NCBI RefSeq assembly: GCF_001906925.1 | Contig: NZ_MRWQ01000004.1 | Span: 186,001-250,000 of the forward strand | Reading direction: 5' to 3' | Source: Domibacillus mangrovi | Lineage (GTDB): Bacteria > Bacillota > Bacilli > Bacillales > Domibacillaceae | DNA length: 64,000 nt | Part shown: one piece after another, positions 1 to 11,865 of the stretch | How positions within the stretch are numbered: position 1 is the first letter of the stretch | How the letters are laid out: each line of letters begins with the position of its first letter | Notes under the pieces: generated by a model | The model's database searches: none | Told to the model about the DNA's origin: nothing | Seen by the model: only the letters and a program-made list of their open reading frames with translations | Translations under genes and position numbers: made by a program

Positions 1-207
1 TCTGTGCGCATTATTCTGTCTGCATTCACATGTGCTTCTTCACATCTGACAGTGTCACATACAGTTACTGTATCTTCTATTTGAAAAATTAGAGTATATT
101 TTACATGGAAAGGGAATACTTATTAAGAAAATTTACAATTACGATATCTATGTAATACATTAAAGGAGTAAAATGAAAGAAAATGTCGATTGAGGGGATG
201 TGAAGGC

Positions 208-429
208 TTGAAACGTGTCATTCAATGCGCAGTACTGATAACCATAGCTACAATTACATACTGGTTTTATTTAAATCAATTTGGAGCAGTTCCATTCCTT
301 CTCCTCTCTATTTTTTTCTTCTACAAAGCATATAGGGCGTATCATGGGCGTTCGAAAAACCATAAAGTAGGACAGCGAATCGACCATTCAGCGGCTTCAA
401 CCGGAAAAAAAGCAGAAATCATCACATAA
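208..429 (+). CDS. Small two-helix membrane protein, unknown function
   Basis: I do not recognise this 73-residue protein. It has two hydrophobic stretches near its start (VIQCAVLITIATITYWF and VPFLLLSIFFFYKA) followed by a basic, hydrophilic tail, so it should sit in the membrane as a short hairpin. I chose the TTG at 208 because the GAGGGGATG Shine-Dalgarno lies just upstream; the first possible TTG at 190 overlaps that site. A terminator begins at the stop codon, so it ends its own transcript before rpoE. Function cannot be inferred. Confidence 0.55.
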   Translation: MKRVIQCAVLITIATITYWFYLNQFGAVPFLLLSIFFFYKAYRAYHGRSKNHKVGQRIDHSAASTGKKAEIIT

Positions 430-453
430 ATATGGCATGCAGCCATATTTTTT
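429..453 (+). terminator. Rho-independent terminator
   Basis: ATATGGC / GCCATAT stem with a five-base loop followed by six T. It separates the small membrane protein gene from rpoE. Confidence 0.75.
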
Positions 454-523
454 GTTTATAATGGGGAATATGCCAAAAACGTTTTGCTCTTTTTGGGCGT
501 GCAAATAGAGAAGGGAAGTGCGA

Positions 524-1081
524 ATGGTGAGTTTGCAACAATATTCCAAAGAACAAATAAAAGAAATGTCATTCCTTGAACTGGCACATTTAATTCTTGC
601 TGATAAGCGGGAACCGATCACATTTAAAGAACTACTGTCAAACATTCAAAAGCATCTTGGCGTTTCAGATACTGAAGTGAAATCGCGTATGGTTCAATTT
701 TATACAGATTTAAACGTTGATGGAAGTTTTTTATCATTAGGAGAAAACCGTTGGGGTCTTCGTGCGTGGTACCCGGTTGAAAAACTGGAAGAAGAAACGA
801 CGAATGCACCTGTGAAAACGCGTAAGAAAAAGGCGAAAAAAGCAGTAATAGAAGATTTTGAAGAAGAACTGATTGAAGATGATGAAATCGAGGACTTCGA
901 TGAAGAAGACTTTGATGAAGTAGAAGAAGATATCGATCTCGATGAAGAAGATTTGGATGAAGACATTGAAGAAGACGATGAAGAAGACATTGTCATTGAA
1001 GTTGATCCTGAAATTGAAGACGACGATGAATTTGAAGAAGAGGAAGGCGCTGAAGACGAATACAATCTCGACGATAAATAA
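524..1081 (+). CDS. rpoE: DNA-directed RNA polymerase delta subunit
   Basis: This is the delta factor of Gram-positive RNA polymerase, which raises promoter selectivity and recycling. Residues 1-90 form the HARE-HTH globular domain (QYSKEQIKEMSFLELAH, WGLRAWYP), followed by a Lys-rich hinge and a C-terminal tail of about 80 residues almost entirely Asp and Glu, as in B. subtilis RpoE. GTG 518, ATG 524 and GTG 527 are all in frame; ATG 524 has the best spacing to GAAGGGA. It lies directly upstream of pyrG as in B. subtilis. The reverse strand of the acidic tail gives a spurious poly-Ser frame. Confidence 0.95.
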   Translation: MVSLQQYSKEQIKEMSFLELAHLILADKREPITFKELLSNIQKHLGVSDTEVKSRMVQFYTDLNVDGSFLSLGENRWGLRAWYPVEKLEEETTNAPVKTRKKKAKKAVIEDFEEELIEDDEIEDFDEEDFDEVEEDIDLDEEDLDEDIEEDDEEDIVIEVDPEIEDDDEFEEEEGAEDEYNLDDK

Positions 1082-1095
1082 CTTTTAATCTTCGC

Positions 1096-1137
1096 TTGAC
1101 TATTTCATCGGCGAATTGTAGTATTTTATTTGGGCTC
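1096..1137 (+). promoter_or_regulatory. pyrG promoter and CTP-sensing initiation site
   Basis: A TTGACT -35 (1096-1101), a 17-bp spacer and a TAGTAT -10 (1119-1124) precede GGGCTC at 1132. In B. subtilis the pyrG transcript begins GGGCUC, and low CTP causes reiterative addition of G, which then prevents formation of the leader terminator. The same start sequence and downstream terminator are visible here, so the mechanism is probably conserved (inference from family knowledge). Confidence 0.85.
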
Positions 1138-1166
1138 TTTTATGAGACGAAATGACATTAGTCTAT

Positions 1167-1204
1167 AACGCTCCTCTTACTGAGAAGTAAGCGGAGCGTT
1201 TTTT
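1167..1204 (+). terminator. pyrG leader attenuator
   Basis: Strong hairpin AACGCTCC-CTTACT / AGTAAG-GGAGCGTT with a GAGA loop and a T-run. Its 5' arm holds the pyrimidine stretch CTCCTCTT, which a 5' poly(G) tail could pair with and so block termination when CTP is scarce. Confidence 0.85.
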
Positions 1205-1208
1205 GTAT

Positions 1209-2999
<1,791 letters not shown>

Positions 3000-3063
3000 G
3001 AATTCAAAGGCAAAGATCGCGTCATTAATTGCTACGCCTTTGTTAGCGTACACTGCGAGTCAA

Positions 3064-3101
3064 AAATCCCGTCCGACAACTTATCGGCGGGATTTTTTTA
3101 A
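3064..3101 (+). terminator. pyrG terminator
   Basis: AAATCCCG-CCG / CGG-CGGGATTT hairpin followed by seven T. It also faces the end of the convergent ywjG gene. Confidence 0.85.
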
Positions 3102-3135
3102 TAAATGTCAGGAATAATTGGTCGGCGCTTCACTA

Positions 3136-3660
3136 TTATACGTATTCGCTCATAATTTCTTCAATCGTCATTTTTAATAAAAAATACGTATATAGTCCGA
3201 CGATCGAAGAAGGGAATCCGGTCCGCCCGCCTTCATCATCGGGCAAAAGTCCTTTCGTCAGTCGCATATCGATAAACGCATCTGCTAATCCCTCGATGCC
3301 GGACTCTTCTCGTTTTGAGGCAATAGCTGCAAATGGAATACCCTTAGCCGCTAATTTTTTTGCCAGTTCTATCGCTCCTAGGTCATCAGCAAATCGTGAA
3401 GCGATCAATACGCGGTCTGCTTCTGACAATTGAATAGAAGGTGTCCAGCATTGAATGCGGCTCAACGTTTCTGCACCGTCTATCGCTTCTTTTTCAATGA
3501 CAGCCATTTCACCGAAGCCTTTAATATATAAAATCCCTTCGCTAATTAATCCTTGAGCAAGTAAGCGACCTGCATCTTCAATTGGAAATTCTTCTTTTTC
3601 ACTAATCCGCTTCAATAAACCGGTCAGCTGTGTCATAAACATTTTTGACAAACGTATCAC
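3136..3660 (-). CDS. ywjG: DUF2529 family protein (YwjG-like)
   Basis: A conserved Bacillaceae protein of about 172 residues with a sugar-isomerase-like fold suggested for the family; its biochemical role is unknown. The N-terminal MFMTQLTGLLKRI resembles B. subtilis YwjG, and the position between pyrG and spo0F is the same. It is transcribed away from spo0F. The start is uncertain: GTG 3660 is the first codon, but TTG 3651 has a better-placed AGGTGA. A Spo0A-box-like sequence overlaps the start region, so this gene and spo0F may share control. Confidence 0.85.
   Translation of the reverse strand: MIRLSKMFMTQLTGLLKRISEKEEFPIEDAGRLLAQGLISEGILYIKGFGEMAVIEKEAIDGAETLSRIQCWTPSIQLSEADRVLIASRFADDLGAIELAKKLAAKGIPFAAIASKREESGIEGLADAFIDMRLTKGLLPDDEGGRTGFPSSIVGLYTYFLLKMTIEEIMSEYV
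3644..3652 (-). promoter_or_regulatory. Candidate Spo0A box upstream of spo0F
   Basis: Reads TTTGTCAAA on the minus strand, matching the 0A-box consensus TTTGTCRAA. It lies about 65 bases before the sigma-H -35 of spo0F and overlaps the start of ywjG. B. subtilis spo0F is controlled by Spo0A~P, so a site here is plausible; binding is inferred. Confidence 0.5.
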
Positions 3661-3716
3661 CTATTCCTTTTTCTCTAGTATAGTATTTACAACAAAATGA
3701 AGGAAGCAGGAAGCAG

Positions 3717-3743
3717 GAAGGAATTTGAAGAGAAATGGAGAAT
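3717..3743 (+). promoter_or_regulatory. Sigma-H promoter of spo0F
   Basis: GAAGGAATT, an 11-base spacer and GGAGAAT fit the sigma-H consensus RNAGGAWWW-N11-12-RNNGAAT at every fixed position. spo0F is a known sigma-H gene in B. subtilis. Confidence 0.75.
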
Positions 3744-3796
3744 GTATGTAGAACGTGTGAAAAAGAACGGAAGCAAAAGTACAGGGGGAAAATACA

Positions 3797-4159
3797 GTGA
3801 CAGCAAACATTTTAATTGTTGACGACCAATATGGCATTCGCATTTTATTGAATGAAGTGTTAAAAAAAGAAGGATATGATACATTACAGGCTGCAAACGG
3901 GCCAGAAGCAGTAAAATTGGCAAAAGAACAAAATCCTGATCTTGTGTTGCTCGATATGAAAATTCCGGGCATGGATGGAATTGAGATTTTAAAACAAATG
4001 AAGGCGGATAATCCTAATATCCGGGCGATTATTATGACAGCATATGGAGAACTTGATATGATTCAAGAAGCAAAAAACATTGGTGCAATCATGCATGTGC
4101 CGAAACCGTTTGATATTGATGATATTCGTAAAACGGTCAAAGATCATCTGATTGATTAA
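3797..4159 (+). CDS. spo0F: Sporulation phosphorelay response regulator Spo0F
   Basis: Single-domain receiver that takes phosphate from the sporulation kinases and passes it to Spo0B and then Spo0A. The acidic pocket (VDDQYG), phosphoacceptor Asp53 in [11 protein letters not shown], conserved Thr in [11 protein letters not shown] and the Lys in [10 protein letters not shown] are all present. There is no output domain, and at 120 residues it matches B. subtilis Spo0F. It starts at GTG 3797 after AGGGGGAA. Upstream lie a sigma-H promoter and a candidate 0A box. Confidence 0.97.
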   Translation: MTANILIVDDQYGIRILLNEVLKKEGYDTLQAANGPEAVKLAKEQNPDLVLLDMKIPGMDGIEILKQMKADNPNIRAIIMTAYGELDMIQEAKNIGAIMHVPKPFDIDDIRKTVKDHLID

Positions 4160-4262
4160 AGGAATAACCTACTTTAGTGTTGGTAATAAAAAGATGAATT
4201 TGGTATGATATTATTGTGGTTTTTTTATGAAGCGATTAATGCCCGTAGAGGAGGAAAAAGTA

Positions 4263-5126
4263 ATGCCGTTAGTATCCATGACCGAAATGTTAAACACAGC
4301 GAAAAAAGAGAAATATGCTGTGGGGCAATTCAACTTAAATAACCTTGAGTTTACTCAAGCAATTTTGCAGGCGGCTGAAGAAGAAAAGTCGCCTGTTATC
4401 CTTGGTGTATCTGAAGGCGCAGCACGTTACATGGGCGGTTTTAAATTAATCGTGGCAATGGTAAAAGAATTGATCGAAGAATACGGCGTAACTGTTCCTG
4501 TAGCCATTCACCTTGATCACGGTTCGAGCTATGAAAGCTGTGCAAAAGCGATTCAAGCAGGCTTCACATCTGTTATGATTGATGGTTCACATCATCCACT
4601 GGAAGAAAACATTGCATTAACAAAAAAAGTGGTCGAGCTTGCTCATTTCCACGGCGTTTCCGTTGAAGCAGAACTCGGACGTATCGGTGGTCAGGAAGAT
4701 GATCTTGTCGTTGACGATGCAGATGCAATGTATGCTATTCCATCTGAGTGCGATCAACTTGTTCGTGAAACAGGTGTTGACTGCTTCGCTCCGGCACTTG
4801 GATCTGTCCATGGTCCTTACAAAGGTGAACCGAACCTAGGTTTCGACCGTATGAAAGAAGTAATGGAATTGACTGGTATACCACTCGTTCTTCACGGCGG
4901 TACTGGAATCCCGACAAAAGACATTGAACGTGCGATTTCTCTTGGTACAGCAAAGATTAATGTAAATACAGAAAATCAAATTTCATCTGCGAAAGCAGTT
5001 CGTGAAACTCTGGCGGCGAAACCGGAAGAGTATGATCCGCGTAAATATCTCGGACCTGCACGCGAAGCGATTAAAGAAACAGTTAAAGGGAAAATGCGCG
5101 AATTTGGTTCTGCAGGTCAGGCTTAA
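4263..5126 (+). CDS. fbaA: Class II fructose-1,6-bisphosphate aldolase
   Basis: Zinc-dependent aldolase that splits fructose 1,6-bisphosphate into dihydroxyacetone phosphate and glyceraldehyde 3-phosphate in glycolysis. Zinc ligands and catalytic residues are seen in [33 protein letters not shown] and [13 protein letters not shown] 4263 follows GGAGGAAAAAG and gives [10 protein letters not shown], 287 residues, the usual length. The upstream in-frame extension to 4227 has no ribosome-binding site. It is followed by fsa in the same order as in B. subtilis. Confidence 0.96.
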   Translation: MPLVSMTEMLNTAKKEKYAVGQFNLNNLEFTQAILQAAEEEKSPVILGVSEGAARYMGGFKLIVAMVKELIEEYGVTVPVAIHLDHGSSYESCAKAIQAGFTSVMIDGSHHPLEENIALTKKVVELAHFHGVSVEAELGRIGGQEDDLVVDDADAMYAIPSECDQLVRETGVDCFAPALGSVHGPYKGEPNLGFDRMKEVMELTGIPLVLHGGTGIPTKDIERAISLGTAKINVNTENQISSAKAVRETLAAKPEEYDPRKYLGPAREAIKETVKGKMREFGSAGQA

Positions 5127-5163
5127 TAATTTTCTTTTGCAGCACAATTGAAATATACATGGT

Positions 5164-5192
5164 AACCGCCTCTTTTGAAAGAAAAGGCGGTT
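5164..5192 (+). terminator. Hairpin between fbaA and fsa
   Basis: AACCGCC-CTTTT / AAAA-GGCGGTT inverted repeat. The T-run after it is poor (TTGTTGCG), so it may be a weak terminator or an mRNA-stabilising hairpin. Confidence 0.5.
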
Positions 5193-5233
5193 GTTGCGTG
5201 TATATATTAACAACATGAAAAGAGGAAAATATA

Positions 5234-5881
5234 ATGAAATTTTTTATTGATACAGCAAATGTGGACGAAATTCGCGAAGCACACTCATGGGGTATTTTGT
5301 CAGGTGTAACAACAAATCCATCGATTGTGGCGAAAGAAAATGTGTCTTTCCACGATCGGATTCGGGAAATTACGGAGATCGTCAGTGGTCCTGTAAGCGC
5401 GGAAGTCATTGCACTTGATGCGGAAGGTATGATTCAAGAAGGCCGTGAACTGGCTAAAATTGCGCCAAATATTATAGTAAAAGTACCGATGACACCGGAG
5501 GGTTTGAAAGCCGTCGCCGTTTTTTCAAAAGAAGGCATTAAAACGAACGTGACACTTATTTTCAGTGCGAATCAAGCATTGATGGCAGCCCGTGCAGGTG
5601 CAACATACGTATCCCCATTCCTTGGCCGTCTTGATGATATCGGACACAATGGACTTGACTTAGTTGAAACAATTGCTGACATTTTTGCCATTCACGATAT
5701 TGAATCAGAAATTATTGCGGCATCTGCTCGTCACTCACAGCACGTAACAGCCGCTGCACTCAAAGGTGCTCACATTGTAACAGCACCATTGAAACTGCTT
5801 CAGCAATTATTCAACCATCCATTGACAGATAAAGGGATTGAAGGATTTCTGGCTGACTGGGAAAAACGCGAAGCTAAATAA
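5234..5881 (+). CDS. ywjH: Transaldolase / fructose-6-phosphate aldolase family
   Basis: Small (215-residue) transaldolase-family TIM barrel, the subfamily that includes bacterial fructose-6-phosphate aldolase and type 3B transaldolases. [13 protein letters not shown] and GVTTNPSI are signature segments, and the Schiff-base lysine is in IIVKVPMT. Sequence alone does not settle transaldolase versus aldolase activity. Located between fbaA and murA as in B. subtilis (ywjH). Confidence 0.92.
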   Translation: MKFFIDTANVDEIREAHSWGILSGVTTNPSIVAKENVSFHDRIREITEIVSGPVSAEVIALDAEGMIQEGRELAKIAPNIIVKVPMTPEGLKAVAVFSKEGIKTNVTLIFSANQALMAARAGATYVSPFLGRLDDIGHNGLDLVETIADIFAIHDIESEIIAASARHSQHVTAAALKGAHIVTAPLKLLQQLFNHPLTDKGIEGFLADWEKREAK

Positions 5882-5982
5882 TAATGTACATGAGACGAAT
5901 TTATATAGGTTAAACTAGGCAAACTAGAACTATCAAGAAAGCTTTCCCGCTTTCCGTTTATACAGGAAGAAGGGAGTACAGA

Positions 5983-7269
5983 ATGGAAAAATTAAAAATT
6001 AAAGGCGGATACTCTTTAAAAGGGACGGTCAAAGTAGACGGCGCAAAAAATAGCGCTGTCGCTCTTGTACCGGCTGCTATTTTAGCGGAGTCGCCGATTA
6101 CGATTGAAGGATTGCCGGATATTTCAGATATTCATATGTTAAAAGGACTTCTTGAAGAAATTGGCGGCGATGTGACGTTTGAAGATGGTGTCATGCAGAT
6201 TGACCCGAAGAAGATGACGGCGATGCCGCTTCCAAACGGGAAAGTGAAAAAACTGCGTGCTTCTTATTATTTAATGGGCGCGATGCTCGGCCGTTTTAAT
6301 AAAGCGGTCGTTGGTCTTCCAGGTGGCTGTCATTTAGGACCTCGTCCGATTGATCAGCATATTAAAGGATTTGAAGCGCTTGGCGCGGAAGTGACGAATG
6401 AACAAGGTGCGATTTATTTGCGTGCGAAGGAATTGCGCGGAGCTCGCATTTATTTAGACGTTGTCAGTGTCGGTGCAACCATTAATATTATGCTGGCGGC
6501 AGTTCGGGCTAAAGGGCAAACGATTATTGAAAATGCTGCTAAGGAGCCAGAAATTATTGATGTGGCGACATTGTTGTCCAATATGGGAGCAAAGATTAAA
6601 GGTGCTGGAACCGATATCATTCGCATTGATGGTGTGAAGCAGCTTCATGGGTGCCGTCATACGATTATTCCGGACCGTATTGAAGCAGGAACGTTTATGA
6701 TTATGGCTGCAGCTGTAGGTGAAGGTGTCATCATCGATAATGTCATCCCCCTCCATATGGAGTCATTAACGGCGAAACTTCGTGAAATGAATGTACCCAT
6801 TGAACTTGGTGAAGAACGCATTTTTGTCGGGAAAGCGGATGTGTTGAAAACAGTTGATATTAAAACGCTCGTCTATCCAGGATTTCCAACTGATTTACAG
6901 CAGCCATTCACGTCACTTTTGACGAAAGCATCTGGTTCGGCCATTATTACGGATACGATTTATCCCGCCCGATTTAAACACATTGATGAGCTGCGGCGAA
7001 TGGGAGCCAATGTGAAAACGGAAGGCCGATCAGCGATTATAAATGGCCCGGTTCAGCTGCAGGGAGCGAACGTGAAAGCGAGCGATCTGCGAGCAGGAGC
7101 TGCACTCGTTCTTGCCGGACTTATGGCCGATGGCGTGACAGAAGTGACCGGCCTTGAACATATTGACCGGGGCTATAGCGGTTTAACAGAAAAGCTGACA
7201 GCGTTAGGCGCCAATATATGGCGTGAAGAAATGTCGAAAGAAGAGCTTGAAGAAATAAAAAGCTCATAA
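5983..7269 (+). CDS. murAB: UDP-N-acetylglucosamine 1-carboxyvinyltransferase (second MurA)
   Basis: Catalyses the first committed step of peptidoglycan synthesis, enolpyruvyl transfer to UDP-GlcNAc. The [11 protein letters not shown]-terminal loop and the catalytic, fosfomycin-reactive Cys116 in [15 protein letters not shown] are present. 428 residues. The window also has murAA at 29707; low-GC Gram-positives usually carry both. The position next to fsa and glpX identifies this as the murAB (murZ) paralogue. Confidence 0.95.
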   Translation: MEKLKIKGGYSLKGTVKVDGAKNSAVALVPAAILAESPITIEGLPDISDIHMLKGLLEEIGGDVTFEDGVMQIDPKKMTAMPLPNGKVKKLRASYYLMGAMLGRFNKAVVGLPGGCHLGPRPIDQHIKGFEALGAEVTNEQGAIYLRAKELRGARIYLDVVSVGATINIMLAAVRAKGQTIIENAAKEPEIIDVATLLSNMGAKIKGAGTDIIRIDGVKQLHGCRHTIIPDRIEAGTFMIMAAAVGEGVIIDNVIPLHMESLTAKLREMNVPIELGEERIFVGKADVLKTVDIKTLVYPGFPTDLQQPFTSLLTKASGSAIITDTIYPARFKHIDELRRMGANVKTEGRSAIINGPVQLQGANVKASDLRAGAALVLAGLMADGVTEVTGLEHIDRGYSGLTEKLTALGANIWREEMSKEELEEIKSS

Positions 7270-7363
7270 TAATTCTAAGCATATTCTCCAAATGTGTTAC
7301 AATATAAGTAGCAATTAGTTATACTAATTTGCTGAATGCTTGTCATACAGGAGGAAAAGAGCT

Positions 7364-8326
7364 ATGGAAAGAAGTTTATCAATGGAACTTGTCCGTGTCA
7401 CTGAGGCTGCGGGATTAGCTTCTGCGCGCTGGATGGGCCGCGGGTTAAAAGATGAAGCAGACGGCGCAGCAACATCTGCTATGCGTGATGTATTTGATAC
7501 GATTCCGATGAAAGGAACGGTTGTCATCGGCGAAGGAGAAATGGATGAAGCGCCGATGCTGTACATTGGTGAAAAACTCGGTACAGGCTATGGTCCTCGT
7601 GTTGATGTAGCAGTTGACCCGCTTGAAGGTACGAATATTGTTGCGGCAGGTGGATGGAACGCCCTCGCAGTTCTTGCAGTAGCAGATGGTGGAAATCTTC
7701 TGCATGCGCCTGACATGTATATGGATAAAATCGCAGTTGGACCGGAAGCAGTCGGTCAAATCGATATTAATGCCTCTATCATAGACAATTTGAAAGCAGT
7801 TGCAAAAGCGAAAAATAAAAACATTGAAGACGTTGTGGCGACGATTTTATATCGCGATCGTCACGAGCGTATTATCGAAGAACTCCGTGAAGCCGGCGCA
7901 CGTATTAAACTCATTAATGATGGTGATGTTGCAGGTGCAATTAATACAGCGTTTGATCTAACGGGTGTTGATATTTTGTTTGGCTCGGGTGGTGCACCGG
8001 AAGGCGTTATTTCAGCGGTTGCATTAAAAGCGCTTGGTGGTGAAATTCAAGGCCGTTTATTGCCGCAAAATGATGCAGAGCTGGAGCGGTGCAAAAGAAT
8101 GGGTCTTGATGTGAACAAAGTGCTTCGCATGGAAGACCTTGTCCGTGGTGATGACGCTATTTTTGCAGCAACTGGTGTAACGGATGGTGAGCTTTTACGC
8201 GGTGTTCAATTTAAAGGAACGTATGCAGAAACGCATTCAATTGTTATGCGCGCAAAATCCGGAACCGTCCGTTTCATTGACGGCCGTCACAGTTTAAGCA
8301 AAAAACCGAATCTTGTGTTTAAATGA
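7364..8326 (+). CDS. glpX: Class II fructose-1,6-bisphosphatase GlpX
   Basis: Dephosphorylates fructose 1,6-bisphosphate in gluconeogenesis. Metal- and substrate-binding motifs [23 protein letters not shown] and SGGAPEGV are visible. ATG 7364 follows GGAGGAAAAGAG and gives [17 protein letters not shown], 320 residues, the normal length; the upstream in-frame ATG at 7340 overlaps the ribosome-binding site. It corresponds to B. subtilis ywjI. Confidence 0.95.
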   Translation: MERSLSMELVRVTEAAGLASARWMGRGLKDEADGAATSAMRDVFDTIPMKGTVVIGEGEMDEAPMLYIGEKLGTGYGPRVDVAVDPLEGTNIVAAGGWNALAVLAVADGGNLLHAPDMYMDKIAVGPEAVGQIDINASIIDNLKAVAKAKNKNIEDVVATILYRDRHERIIEELREAGARIKLINDGDVAGAINTAFDLTGVDILFGSGGAPEGVISAVALKALGGEIQGRLLPQNDAELERCKRMGLDVNKVLRMEDLVRGDDAIFAATGVTDGELLRGVQFKGTYAETHSIVMRAKSGTVRFIDGRHSLSKKPNLVFK

Positions 8327-8351
8327 TAAGAAGTCGTTTCTTCTTTTAACC

Positions 8352-8390
8352 AACAGCGGTGCAACCGGTCCGGTTCTCCGCTGTTTTATT
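8352..8390 (+). terminator. glpX terminator
   Basis: AACAGCGG / CCGCTGTT outer stem with an inner AACCGG / CCGGTT stem, followed by TTTATTT. Confidence 0.75.
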
Positions 8391-8487
8391 TGATCTGAAC
8401 AAACCACTGAACAATTGCTTCACGACTACGACCAACGAGCTGTTCCTTCCTCTTAAAAAAATCAATCTAATAAAGTGTGGTGCCTTA

Positions 8488-9771
8488 ATGGAAGAATTAA
8501 CAATTAACCATCTTGAAAATTTAAAACTGAAGGAATTATATGAACTCGCTAAAACATATAAAATATCGTACTATAGCAAAATGACTAAAAAAGAACTTAT
8601 TTTTGCGATTTTAAAAGCACGAGCTGAACAGCAGGGCTTCTTCTTTATGGAAGGCGTGCTTGAAATTATTCAATCGGAAGGTTTTGGCTTCCTTCGCCCC
8701 ATCAATTATTCAGCGAGTTCAGAAGACATTTACATTTCTGCTTCGCAAATTCGCCGCTTTGATTTACGTAACGGTGATAAAGTATCCGGAAAAGTACGCC
8801 CGCCGAAAGAAAATGAACGGTATTACGGTCTTTTGCACGTAGAAGCTGTGAATGGTGACGATCCGGAATCTGCGAAGGAACGCGTTCATTTCCCAGCGTT
8901 GACACCACTCTATCCAGACCGTCAGATCATGCTTGAAACAGAATCAAAACATGTATCGACACGTATTATGGATCTCGTTTCGCCAGTTGGCTTCGGTCAA
9001 CGTGGATTAATTGTGGCACCGCCAAAAGCAGGGAAAACGATGCTGTTAAAAGAGATTGCCAATTCAATTTCAAAAAATCATCCAGAAGCAGAATTAATCG
9101 TCCTGTTAATTGATGAGCGCCCAGAAGAAGTCACAGACATTGAACGTTCGGTGCAGGCAGAAGTCGTCAGTTCTACATTTGACGAAGTGCCTGAAAATCA
9201 TATTAAAGTATCGGAACTTGTACTTGAACGGGCGATGCGACTCGTCGAACATAAGCGCGACGTCGTGATTCTGATGGATTCGATTACCCGTCTCGCCCGT
9301 GCCTACAATTTGGTTATCCCGCCAAGTGGACGAACGCTTTCGGGTGGTATTGATCCGGCTGCGTTTCATCGTCCAAAGCGTTTTTTCGGTGCAGCCCGTA
9401 ATATTGAAGAAGGCGGTAGCTTAACGATTCTTGCAACAGCGCTTGTTGATACCGGTTCGCGAATGGATGATGTCATTTATGAAGAATTTAAAGGAACGGG
9501 TAACATGGAGCTTCATCTAGATCGTTCGCTCGCTGAACGGCGTATTTTCCCGGCAATCGACATTCGCCGCTCCGGCACACGAAAAGAAGAACTTCTTATT
9601 GGCAAAGAACAGCTTGAAATTGTATGGGCAATTCGTAAAACGATGTCTGATGCACCGGACCTTGCGGAAAAAATACTTCGCCGTTTGCGTCAAACGAAGA
9701 GCAATGAAGACTTTATAAGCCAGCTGCTTGCTGAAATAAAGAAAAATGGTAATTCCAAAAAAATGCTGTGA
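8488..9771 (+). CDS. rho: Transcription termination factor Rho
   Basis: Hexameric RNA helicase that ends transcription of untranslated RNA. The N-terminal helical domain ([14 protein letters not shown]), the cold-shock-like RNA-binding domain ([25 protein letters not shown]) and the RecA-type motor with Walker A in [23 protein letters not shown] and the Q/R loops (RTLSGGID) are all present. ATG 8488 gives 427 residues aligned with B. subtilis Rho. The ribosome-binding site (GTGTGGTG) is weak. The upstream open frame to 8359 runs through the glpX terminator and is not coding. Confidence 0.97.
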   Translation: MEELTINHLENLKLKELYELAKTYKISYYSKMTKKELIFAILKARAEQQGFFFMEGVLEIIQSEGFGFLRPINYSASSEDIYISASQIRRFDLRNGDKVSGKVRPPKENERYYGLLHVEAVNGDDPESAKERVHFPALTPLYPDRQIMLETESKHVSTRIMDLVSPVGFGQRGLIVAPPKAGKTMLLKEIANSISKNHPEAELIVLLIDERPEEVTDIERSVQAEVVSSTFDEVPENHIKVSELVLERAMRLVEHKRDVVILMDSITRLARAYNLVIPPSGRTLSGGIDPAAFHRPKRFFGAARNIEEGGSLTILATALVDTGSRMDDVIYEEFKGTGNMELHLDRSLAERRIFPAIDIRRSGTRKEELLIGKEQLEIVWAIRKTMSDAPDLAEKILRRLRQTKSNEDFISQLLAEIKKNGNSKKML

Positions 9772-9778
9772 AAATAAT

Positions 9779-9807
9779 TTGCGAAATGAGTAATACCCTG
9801 ATATACT
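9779..9807 (+). promoter_or_regulatory. Candidate sigma-A promoter of rpmE
   Basis: TTGCGA, a 17-bp spacer and TATACT, about 95 bases before the rpmE start. Confidence 0.55.
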
Positions 9808-9902
9808 GTTTTAGTGTGTACGAAAGAAAAGCATAAATCAATTGTGCTTATTCATATAATACTCTGTTTCGGAATGACTCAGGGCGGAAGGAGAGAAAAG
9901 AC

Positions 9903-10115
9903 ATGCAAGCAGGAATTCATCCTAACTACAAAACAGCACAAGTTAAATGTGCGTGCGGTAACGAATTCGTAACGGGTTCTGTAAAAGAAGATATTCGCGT
10001 AGAGGTTTGTTCTGAATGCCACCCATTCTATACTGGACGTCAGAAATTTGCTGACGCAGGTGGACGTGTGGATCGTTTCAACAAAAAATACGGCCTTAAA
10101 GATGAAGCAAGATAA
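9903..10115 (+). CDS. rpmE: 50S ribosomal protein L31, zinc-binding type
   Basis: Large-subunit protein that contributes to the bridge between ribosomal subunits. The Cys ligands typical of the zinc form are present (VKCACGNEF and [13 protein letters not shown]), unlike the zinc-free L31B paralogue made under zinc starvation. 70 residues, starting at ATG 9903 after GGAAGGAGAGAAAAG. Its own promoter and terminator flank it. Confidence 0.97.
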   Translation: MQAGIHPNYKTAQVKCACGNEFVTGSVKEDIRVEVCSECHPFYTGRQKFADAGGRVDRFNKKYGLKDEAR

Positions 10116-10123
10116 TGATAGAC

Positions 10124-10166
10124 AAAAACGGGCGAGGAGTGCTACACTGCTTGCCCGTTTTTTTTG
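10124..10166 (+). terminator. rpmE terminator
   Basis: AAAACGGGC...GCCCGTTTT stem extended by an inner AGTG/CACT pairing, followed by eight T. Confidence 0.9.
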
Positions 10167-10193
10167 TACAAAAAAACGGAGGACCGAACAATT

Positions 10194-10766
10194 ATGGCCC
10201 AGTTATTTTTTAAATATGGTGCAATGAACAGCGGCAAATCGATTGAAATTTTAAAAGTTGCACACAACTATGAAGAACAAAATAAATCAGTACTTCTTTT
10301 CACATCCAGTCTCGATACACGTGATGAAATCGGCTATATTTCAAGCCGAATCGGGCTACGTCGTCAAGCTTTACCTATTTTCAATGAAACGAATATATTT
10401 GAAGATGTACGTACAAATGAATCAAATCCGTCGTGTATTTTAATTGATGAAGTTCAGTTTTTATTAAAAGAGCATGTTTTGCAGCTTTCACAGATTGTGG
10501 ATGAATTGAATATTCCCGTTATGGGGTTCGGTTTGAAAAATGATTTTCAAAATGAATTGTTTGAAGGTAGTAAATATATGTTGATTTACGCCGACAAAGT
10601 AGAAGAAATGAAGACAATCTGTTGGTTTTGCGAGCGGAAAGCGACGATGAATTTGCGTGTGGACGGAGCGGGGAAACCGGTGTATACCGGTGAACAAATT
10701 CAAATTGGGGGCAATGATTCGTATTACCCGGTTTGCCGGAAATGCCATCAAAACCCACCACTTTAA
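10194..10766 (+). CDS. tdk: Thymidine kinase
   Basis: Phosphorylates thymidine for salvage into dTTP. The Walker A motif is GAMNSGKS near the start, the Walker B segment is [10 protein letters not shown], and two CxxC pairs ([14 protein letters not shown]) form the structural zinc lasso. 190 residues. ATG 10194 follows CGGAGGACC; the earlier in-frame start at 10164 lies inside the rpmE terminator. It precedes prfA as in B. subtilis. Confidence 0.95.
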   Translation: MAQLFFKYGAMNSGKSIEILKVAHNYEEQNKSVLLFTSSLDTRDEIGYISSRIGLRRQALPIFNETNIFEDVRTNESNPSCILIDEVQFLLKEHVLQLSQIVDELNIPVMGFGLKNDFQNELFEGSKYMLIYADKVEEMKTICWFCERKATMNLRVDGAGKPVYTGEQIQIGGNDSYYPVCRKCHQNPPL

Positions 10767-10791
10767 TTATAAAAAAATCGAGGTGAAGAAT

Positions 10792-11862
10792 ATGTTCGAC
10801 CGACTGCAGGCAGTAGAAGATCGTTATGATAAATTAAATGAGTTGTTAAGCGACCCAGATGTTGCGGGCGATCCGAAAAAGCTGCGGGACTATTCAAAAG
10901 AACAGTCTACTATTCAAGAAACGGTAGAAGCATATCGTGAATATAAAGAAGTGAAAGCACAGTACACTGATGCAAAAGTGATGCTCGATGATAAGCTCGA
11001 TGCGGACATGCGTGAGATGGTAAAAGAAGAGATGAATGAACTAGAAGGTCAGTTGACTGCTCTTGAAGCGCGATTGAAAATTTTGCTTATTCCGAAAGAC
11101 CCGAATGACGATAAAAACGTTATTATGGAAATTCGCGGAGCGGCGGGTGGTGATGAAGCGGCTTTATTTGCTGGAGATTTGTACCGTATGTATGCTCGTT
11201 TTGCAGAAGCAAACAATTGGAAAACGGATGTCATTGAAGCACATGCGACCGGTCTTGGCGGCTATAAAGAAATCATTTTTATGATTAATGGCCGTGGTGC
11301 GTACTCGAAGTTGAAGTATGAAAATGGTGCTCATCGCGTGCAACGCGTGCCGGAAACCGAATCGGGCGGACGTATTCATACGTCGACAGCAACGGTGGCT
11401 GTGTTGCCGGAGACGGAAGAAATAGAAATTGAGATACACGATAAAGATATTCGTGTTGATACGTTTGCATCAAGTGGTCCAGGCGGCCAATCGGTGAATA
11501 CAACGATGTCTGCTGTGCGCTTAACGCATATTCCAACGGGTACAGTCGTATCGTGTCAGGATGAAAAGTCGCAAATTAAAAATAAAGAAAAAGCAATGAA
11601 AGTACTGCGTGCTCGCGTTTACGATAAGTTTCAAAAAGAAGCACAGGCAGAATACGATGCTGTGCGGAAGTCAGCGGTTGGAACGGGCGATCGTTCTGAG
11701 AGAATTCGCACGTACAATTTTCCGCAAAATCGTGTGACGGATCACCGAATTGGCTTGACGATCCAAAAGCTCGATCAAATATTGGAAGGGAAAGTCGGTG
11801 AAGTGATTGATGCACTCATTGTAGAAGATCAATCTAGCCGTCTTGAGAACTTGGAGGATTAA
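10792..11862 (+). CDS. prfA: Peptide chain release factor 1
   Basis: Recognises UAA and UAG and triggers hydrolysis of peptidyl-tRNA. The GGQ motif ([11 protein letters not shown]) is intact, and the family signature [12 protein letters not shown] is present. ATG 10792 follows CGAGGTGAAG and gives [12 protein letters not shown], 356 residues. prmC starts three bases after the stop codon, so enzyme and modification partner are co-transcribed. Confidence 0.97.
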   Translation: MFDRLQAVEDRYDKLNELLSDPDVAGDPKKLRDYSKEQSTIQETVEAYREYKEVKAQYTDAKVMLDDKLDADMREMVKEEMNELEGQLTALEARLKILLIPKDPNDDKNVIMEIRGAAGGDEAALFAGDLYRMYARFAEANNWKTDVIEAHATGLGGYKEIIFMINGRGAYSKLKYENGAHRVQRVPETESGGRIHTSTATVAVLPETEEIEIEIHDKDIRVDTFASSGPGGQSVNTTMSAVRLTHIPTGTVVSCQDEKSQIKNKEKAMKVLRARVYDKFQKEAQAEYDAVRKSAVGTGDRSERIRTYNFPQNRVTDHRIGLTIQKLDQILEGKVGEVIDALIVEDQSSRLENLED

Positions 11863-11865
11863 CCT

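Noticed and set aside
700-1065. Antisense open frame of 121 codons, nearly all Ser
   Set aside because: It is the mirror of the Asp/Glu-rich tail of rpoE; such codons give Ser on the other strand.
8359-8487. N-terminal extension of Rho
   Set aside because: The extension reads through the glpX terminator and is not like any Rho; ATG 8488 aligns with known proteins.
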